This document shows, one piece after another, positions 53,936-62,900 of a DNA stretch of 64,000 bases (the stretch's first letter is position 1; each line of letters opens with the position of its first letter). This stretch comes from Aphanomyces cochlioides (Eukaryota > Oomycota > Saprolegniomycetes > Saprolegniales > Verrucalvaceae). The stretch is from assembly GCA_019828595.1 (NCBI GenBank), contig JAHQRK010000010.1:744001-808000 (forward strand), in the 5' to 3' direction. Both the position numbers and the translations under genes were made by a program. The notes beneath the pieces were generated by a model. That model ran no database searches, was not told the origin of the DNA, and worked only from the letters and a program-made list of their open reading frames with translations.

Positions 53936-56900
53936 CTGCTTCTGTGTATTCCAATTCGGCTGCATCGCCACTAGGCTCGGACGTGGATTCAACAGGTTCC
54001 ACCACGGCTTCAACAGGTTCCACCACGGCTTCGACGACCGCCTCGGATGGCTCAGCCACCACGTCCAAGACGGCCTCCACTGGTGGTTCCACTACGGGAG
54101 TTTCCACCACGGCATCTGGCTCCGACGTCTCCGCCGCACTTGGCTCCACAATGGCTGCCTCGGACGCCTCCGTGACATCGACGGGAGTAGCTTCGTCCAC
54201 AATTGGTTCTGCCACCGACTCGACAACAGGCTCGGATGGTGTGTCGAAGGTTTCGTCTGTGTATTCCAATTCGGCTACATCGCCACTAGGCTCGGACGTG
54301 GATTCAACAGGTTCCACCACGGCTTCAACAGGTTCCACCACGGCTTCGACGACCGCCTCGGATGGCTCAGCCACCACGTCCAAGACGGCCTCCACTGGTG
54401 GTTCCACTACGGGAGTTTCCACCACGGCATCTGGCTCCGACGTCTCCGCCGCACTTGGCTCCACAATGGCTGCCTCGGACGCCTCCGTGACATCGACGGG
54501 AGTAGCTTCGTCCACAATTGGTTCTGCCACCGACTCGACAACAGGCTCGGATGGTGTGTCGAAGGTTTCGTCTGTGTATTCCAATTCGGCTACATCGCCA
54601 CTAGGCTCGGACGTGGATTCAACAGGTTCCACCACGGCTTCAACAGGTTCCACCACGGCTTCGACGACCGCCTCGGATGGCTCAGCCACCACGTCCAAGA
54701 CGGCCTCCACTGGTGGTTCCACTACGGGAGTTTCCACCACGGCATCTGGCTCCGACGTCTCCGCCGCACTTGGCTCCACAATGGCTGCCTCGGACGCCTC
54801 CGTGACATCGACGGGAGTAGCTTCGTCCACAATTGGTTCTGCCACCGACTCGACAACAGGCTCGGATGGTGTGTCGAAGGTTTCGTCTGTGTATTCCAAT
54901 TCGGCTACATCGCCACTAGGCTCGGACGTGGATTCAACAGGTTCCACCACGGCTTCAACAGGTTCCACCACGGCTTCGACGACCGCCTCGGATGGCTCAG
55001 CCACCACGTCCAAGACGGCCTCCACTGGTGGTTCCACTACGGGAGTTTCCACCACGGCATCTGGCTCCGACGTCTCCGCCGCACTTGGCTCCACAATGGC
55101 TGCCTCGGACGCCTCCGTGACATCGACGGGAGTAGCTTCGTCCACAATTGGTTCTGCCACCGACTCGACAACAGGCTCGGATGGTGTGTCGAAGGTTTCG
55201 TCTGTGTATTCCAATTCGGCTACATCGCCACTAGGCTCGGACGTGGATTCAACAGGTTCCACCACGGCTTCAACAGGTTCCACCACGGCTTCGACGACCG
55301 CCTCGGATGGCTCAGCCACCACGTCCAAGACGGCCTCCACTGGTGGTTCCACTACGGGAGTTTCCACCACGGCATCTGGCTCCGACGTCTCCGCCGCACT
55401 TGGCTCCACAATGGCTGCCTCGGACGCCTCCGTGACATCGACAGGAGTAGCTTCGTCCACAATTGGTTCTGCCACCGACTCGACAACAGGCTCGGATGGT
55501 GTGTCGAAGGTTTCGTCTGTGTATTCCAATTCGGCTACATCGCCACTAGGCTCGGACGTGGATTCAACAGGTTCCACCACGGCTTCAACAGGTTCCACCA
55601 CGGCTTCGACGACCGCCTCGGATGGCTCAGCCACCACGTCCAAGACGGCCTCCACTGGTGGTTCCACTACGGGAGTTTCCACCACGGCATCTGGCTCCGA
55701 CGTCTCCGCCGCACTTGGCTCCACAATGGCTGCCTCGGACGCCTCCGTGACATCGACGGGAGTAGCTTCGTCCACAATTGGTTCTGCCACCGACTCGACA
55801 ACAGGCTCGGATGGTGTGTCGAAGGTTTCGTCTGTGTATTCCAATTCGGCTACATCGCCACTAGGCTCGGACGTGGATTCAACAGGTTCCACCACGGCTT
55901 CAACAGGTTCCACCACGGCTTCGACGACCGCCTCGGATGGCTCAGCCACCACGTCCAAGACGGCCTCCACTGGTGGTTCCACTACGGGAGTTTCCACCAC
56001 GGCATCTGGCTCCGACGTCTCCGCCGCACTTGGCTCCACAATGGCTGCCTCGGACGCCTCCGTGACATCGACGGGAGTAGCTTCGTCCACAATTGGTTCT
56101 GCCACCGACTCGACAACAGGCTCGGATGGTGTGTCGAAGGTTTCGTCTGTGTATTCCAATTCGGCTACATCGCCACTAGGCTCGGACGTGGATTCAACAG
56201 GTTCCACCACGGCTTCAACAGGTTCCACCACGGCTTCGACGACCGCCTCGGATGGCTCAGCCACCACGTCCAAGACGGCCTCCACTGGTGGTTCCACTAC
56301 GGGAGTTTCCACCACGGCATCTGGCTCCGACGTCTCCGCCGCACTTGGCTCCACAATGGCTGCCTCGGACGCCTCCGTGACATCGACGGGAGTAGCTTCG
56401 TCCACAATTGGTTCTGCCACCGACTCGACAACAGGCTCGGATGGTGTGTCGAAGGTTTCGTCTGTGTATTCCAATTCGGCTACATCGCCACTAGGCTCGG
56501 ACGTGGATTCAACAGGTTCCACCACGGCTTCAACAGGTTCCACCACGGCTTCGACGACCGCCTCGGATGGCTCAGCCACCACGTCCAAGACGGCCTCCAC
56601 TGGTGGTTCCACTACGGGAGTTTCCACCACGGCATCTGGCTCCGACGTCTCCGCCGCACTTGGCTCCACAATGGCTGCCTCGGACGCCTCCGTGACATCG
56701 ACGGGAGTAGCTTCGTCCACAATTGGTTCTGCCACCGACTCGACAACAGGCTCGGATGGTGTGTCGAAGGTTTCGTCTGTGTATTCCAATTCGGCTACAT
56801 CGCCACTAGGCTCGGACGTGGATTCAACAGGTTCCACCACGGCTTCAACAGGTTCCACCACGGCTTCGACGACCGCCTCGGATGGCTCAGCCACCACGTC

Positions 56901-59900
56901 CAAGACGGCCTCCACTGGTGGTTCCACTACGGGAGTTTCCACCACGGCATCTGGCTCCGACGTCTCCGCCGCACTTGGCTCCACAATGGCTGCCTCGGAC
57001 GCCTCCGTGACATCGACGGGAGTAGCTTCGTCCACAATTGGTTCTGCCACCGACTCGACAACAGGCTCGGATGGTGTGTCGAAGGTTTCGTCTGTGTATT
57101 CCAATTCGGCTACATCGCCACTAGGCTCGGACGTGGATTCAACAGGTTCCACCACGGCTTCAACAGGTTCCACCACGGCTTCGACGACCGCCTCGGATGG
57201 CTCAGCCACCACGTCCAAGACGGCCTCCACTGGTGGTTCCACTACGGGAGTTTCCACCACGGCATCTGGCTCCGACGTCTCCGCCGCACTTGGCTCCACA
57301 ATGGCTGCCTCGGACGCCTCCGTGACATCGACGGGAGTAGCTTCGTCCACAATTGGTTCTGCCACCGACTCGACAACAGGCTCGGATGGTGTGTCGAAGG
57401 TTTCGTCTGTGTATTCCAATTCGGCTACATCGCCACTAGGCTCGGACGTGGATTCAACAGGTTCCACCACGGCTTCAACAGGTTCCACCACGGCTTCGAC
57501 GACCGCCTCGGATGGCTCAGCCACCACGTCCAAGACGGCCTCCACTGGTGGTTCCACTACGGGAGTTTCCACCACGGCATCTGGCTCCGACGTCTCCGCC
57601 GCACTTGGCTCCACAATGGCTGCCTCGGACGCCTCCGTGACATCGACGGGAGTAGCTTCGTCCACAATTGGTTCTGCCACCGACTCGACAACAGGCTCGG
57701 ATGGTGTGTCGAAGGTTTCGTCTGTGTATTCCAATTCGGCTACATCGCCACTAGGCTCGGACGTGGATTCAACAGGTTCCACCACGGCTTCAACAGGTTC
57801 CACCACGGCTTCGACGACCGCCTCGGATGGCTCAGCCACCACGTCCAAGACGGCCTCCACTGGTGGTTCCACTACGGGAGTTTCCACCACGGCATCTGGC
57901 TCCGACGTCTCCGCCGCACTTGGCTCCACAATGGCTGCCTCGGACGCCTCCGTGACATCGACGGGAGTAGCTTCGTCCACAATTGGTTCTGCCACCGACT
58001 CGACAACAGGCTCGGATGGTGTGTCGAAGGTTTCGTCTGTGTATTCCAATTCGGCTACATCGCCACTAGGCTCGGACGTGGATTCAACAGGTTCCACCAC
58101 GGCTTCAACAGGTTCCACCACGGCTTCGACGACCGCCTCGGATGGCTCAGCCACCACGTCCAAGACGGCCTCCACTGGTGGTTCCACTACGGGAGTTTCC
58201 ACCACGGCATCTGGCTCCGACGTCTCCGCCGCACTTGGCTCCACAATGGCTGCCTCGGACGCCTCCGTGACATCGACGGGAGTAGCTTCGTCCACAATTG
58301 GTTCTGCCACCGACTCGACAACAGGCTCGGATGGTGTGTCGAAGGTTTCGTCTGTGTATTCCAATTCGGCTACATCGCCACTAGGCTCGGACGTGGATTC
58401 AACAGGTTCCACCACGGCTTCAACAGGTTCCACCACGGCTTCGACGACCGCCTCGGATGGCTCAGCCACCACGTCCAAGACGGCCTCCACTGGTGGTTCC
58501 ACTACGGGAGTTTCCACCACGGCATCTGGCTCCGACGTCTCCGCCGCACTTGGCTCCACAATGGCTGCCTCGGACGCCTCCGTGACATCGACGGGAGTAG
58601 CTTCGTCCACAATTGGTTCTGCCACCGACTCGACAACAGGCTCGGATGGTGTGTCGAAGGTTTCGTCTGTGTATTCCAATTCGGCTACATCGCCACTAGG
58701 CTCGGACGTGGATTCAACAGGTTCCACCACGGCTTCAACAGGTTCCACCACGGCTTCGACGACCGCCTCGGATGGCTCAGCCACCACGTCCAAGACGGCC
58801 TCCACTGGTGGTTCCACTACGGGAGTTTCCACCACGGCATCTGGCTCCGACGTCTCCGCCGCACTTGGCTCCACAATGGCTGCCTCGAACGCCTCCGTGA
58901 CATCGACAGGAGTAGCTTCGTCCACAATTGGTTCTGCCACCGACTCGACAACAGGCTCGGATGGTGTGTCGAAGGTTTCGTCTGTGTATTCCAATTCGGC
59001 TACATCGCCACTAGGCTCGGACGTGGATTCAACAGGTTCCACCACGGCTTCAACAGGTTCCACCACGGCTTCGACGACCGCCTCGGATGGCTCAGCCACC
59101 ACGTCCAAGACGGCCTCCACTGGTGGTTCCACTACGGGAGTTTCCACCACGGCATCTGGCTCCGACGTCTCCGCCGCACTTGGCTCCACAATGGCTGCCT
59201 CGGACGCCTCCGTGACATCGACGGGAGTAGCTTCGTCCACAATTGGTTCTGCCACCGACTCGACAACAGGCTCGGATGGTGTGTCGAAGGTTTCGTCTGT
59301 GTATTCCAATTCGGCTACATCGCCACTAGGCTCGGACGTGGATTCAACAGGTTCCACCACGGCTTCAACAGGTTCCACCACGGCTTCGACGACCGCCTCG
59401 GATGGCTCAGCCACCACGTCCAAGACGGCCTCCACTGGTGGTTCCACTACGGGAGTTTCCACCACGGCATCTGGCTCCGACGTCTCCGCCGCACTTGGCT
59501 CCACAATGGCTGCCTCGGACGCCTCCGTGACATCGACGGGAGTAGCTTCGTCCACAATTGGTTCTGCCACCGACTCGACAACAGGCTCGGATGGTGTGTC
59601 GAAGGTTTCGTCTGTGTATTCCAATTCGGCTACATCGCCACTAGGCTCGGACGTGGATTCAACAGGTTCCACCACGGCTTCAACAGGTTCCACCACGGCT
59701 TCGACGACCGCCTCGGATGGCTCAGCCACCACGTCCAAGACGGCCTCCACTGGTGGTTCCACTACGGGAGTTTCCACCACGGCATCTGGCTCCGACGTCT
59801 CCGCCGCACTTGGCTCCACAATGGCTGCCTCGGACGCCTCCGTGACATCGACGGGAGTAGCTTCGTCCACAATTGGTTCTGCCACCGACTCGACAACAGG

Positions 59901-62900
59901 CTCGGATGGTGTGTCGAAGGTTTCGTCTGTGTATTCCAATTCGGCTACATCGCCACTAGGCTCGGACGTGGATTCAACAGGTTCCACCACGGCTTCAACA
60001 GGTTCCACCACGGCTTCGACGACCGCCTCGGATGGCTCAGCCACCACGTCCAAGACGGCCTCCACTGGTGGTTCCACTACGGGAGTTTCCACCACGGCAT
60101 CTGGCTCCGACGTCTCCGCCGCACTTGGCTCCACAATGGCTGCCTCGGACGCCTCCGTGACATCGACGGGAGTAGCTTCGTCCACAATTGGTTCTGCCAC
60201 CGACTCGACAACAGGCTCGGATGGTGTGTCGAAGGTTTCGTCTGTGTATTCCAATTCGGCTACATCGCCACTAGGCTCGGACGTGGATTCAACAGGTTCC
60301 ACCACGGCTTCAACAGGTTCCACCACGGCTTCGACGACCGCCTCGGATGGCTCAGCCACCACGTCCAAGACGGCCTCCACTGGTGGTTCCACTACGGGAG
60401 TTTCCACCACGGCATCTGGCTCCGACGTCTCCGCCGCACTTGGCTCCACAATGGCTGCCTCGAACGCCTCCGTGACATCGACGGGAGTAGCTTCGTCCAC
60501 AATTGGTTCTGCCACCGACTCGACAACAGGCTCGGATGGTGTGTCGAAGGTTTCGTCTGTGTATTCCAATTCGGCTACATCGCCACTAGGCTCGGACGTG
60601 GATTCAACAGGTTCCACCACGGCTTCAACAGGTTCCACCACGGCTTCGACGACCGCCTCGGATGGCTCAGCCACCACGTCCAAGACGGCCTCCACTGGTG
60701 GTTCCACTACGGGAGTTTCCACCACGGCATCTGGCTCCGACGTCTCCGCCGCACTTGGCTCCACAATGGCTGCCTCGGACGCCTCCGTGACATCGACGGG
60801 AGTAGCTTCGTCCACAATTGGTTCTGCCACCGACTCGACAACAGGCTCGGATGGTGTGTCGAAGGTTTCGTCTGTGTATTCCAATTCGGCTACATCGCCA
60901 CTAGGCTCGGACGTGGATTCAACAGGTTCCACCACGGCTTCAACAGGTTCCACCACGGCTTCGACGACCGCCTCGGATGGCTCAGCCACCACGTCCAAGA
61001 CGGCCTCCACTGGTGGTTCCACTACGGGAGTTTCCACCACGGCATCTGGCTCCGACGTCTCCGCCGCACTTGGCTCCACAATGGCTGCCTCGGACGCCTC
61101 CGTGACATCGACGGGAGTAGCTTCGTCCACAATTGGTTCTGCCACCGACTCGACAACAGGCTCGGATGGTGTGTCGAAGGTTTCGTCTGTGTATTCCAAT
61201 TCGGCTACATCGCCACTAGGCTCGGACGTGGATTCAACAGGTTCCACCACGGCTTCAACAGGTTCCACCACGGCTTCGACGACCGCCTCGGATGGCTCAG
61301 CCACCACGTCCAAGACGGCCTCCACTGGTGGTTCCACTACGGGAGTTTCCACCACGGCATCTGGCTCCGACGTCTCCGCCGCACTTGGCTCCACAATGGC
61401 TGCCTCGGACGCCTCCGTGACATCGACGGGAGTAGCTTCGTCCACAATTGGTTCTGCCACCGACTCGACAACAGGCTCGGATGGTGTGTCGAAGGTTTCG
61501 TCTGTGTATTCCAATTCGGCTACATCGCCACTAGGCTCGGACGTGGATTCAACAGGTTCCACCACGGCTTCAACAGGTTCCACCACGGCTTCGACGACCG
61601 CCTCGGATGGCTCAGCCACCACGTCCAAGACGGCCTCCACTGGTGGTTCCACTACGGGAGTTTCCACCACGGCATCTGGCTCCGACGTCTCCGCCGCACT
61701 TGGCTCCACAATGGCTGCCTCGGACGCCTCCGTGACATCGACGGGAGTAGCTTCGTCCACAATTGGTTCTGCCACCGACTCGACAACAGGCTCGGATGGT
61801 GTGTCGAAGGTTTCGTCTGTGTATTCCAATTCGGCTACATCGCCACTAGGCTCGGACGTGGATTCAACAGGTTCCACCACGGCTTCAATAGGTTCCACCA
61901 CGGCTTCGACGACCGCCTCGGATGGCTCAGCCACCACGTCCAAGACGGCCTCCACTGGTGGTTCCACTACGGGAGTTTCCACCACGGCATCTGGCTCCGA
62001 CGTCTCCGCCGCACTTGGCTCCACAATGGCTGCCTCGGACGCCTCCGTGACATCGACGGGAGTAGCTTCGTCCACAATTGGTTCTGCCACCGACTCGACA
62101 ACAGGCTCGGATGGTGTGTCGAAGGTTTCGTCTGTGTATTCCAATTCGGCTACATCGCCACTAGGCTCGGACGTGGATTCAACAGGTTCCACCACGGCTT
62201 CAACAGGTTCCACCACGGCTTCGACGACCGCCTCGGATGGCTCAGCCACCACGTCCAAGACGGCCTCCACTGGTGGTTCCACTACGGGAGTTTCCACCAC
62301 GGCATCTGGCTCCGACGTCTCCGCCGCACTTGGCTCCACAATGGCTGCCTCGGACGCCTCCGTGACATCGACGGGAGTAGCTTCGTCCACAATTGGTTCT
62401 GCCACCGACTCGACAACAGGCTCGGATGGTGTGTCGAAGGTTTCGTCTGTGTATTCCAATTCGGCTACATCGCCACTAGGCTCGGACGTGGATTCAACAG
62501 GTTCCACCACGGCTTCAACAGGTTCCACCACGGCTTCGACGACCGCCTCGGATGGCTCAGCCACCACGTCCAAGACGGCCTCCACTGGTGGTTCCACTAC
62601 GGGAGTTTCCACCACGGCATCTGGCTCCGACGTCTCCGCCGCACTTGGCTCCACAATGGCTGCCTCGGACGCCTCCGTGACATCGACGGGAGTAGCTTCG
62701 TCCACAATTGGTTCTGCCACCGACTCGACAACAGGCTCGGATGGTGTGTCGAAGGTTTCGTCTGTGTATTCCAATTCGGCTACATCGCCACTAGGCTCGG
62801 ACGTGGATTCAACAGGTTCCACCACGGCTTCAACAGGTTCCACCACGGCTTCGACGACCGCCTCGGATGGCTCAGCCACCACGTCCAAGACGGCCTCCAC

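Noticed and set aside
37508..53974. Repeated plus-strand 104-codon and minus-strand 91-codon ORFs rich in Arg and Pro
   Set aside because: They are alternate-frame readings of array B, recurring once per unit. The 27-kb minus-strand frame explains all of them, because a stop-free repeat is often open in other frames.
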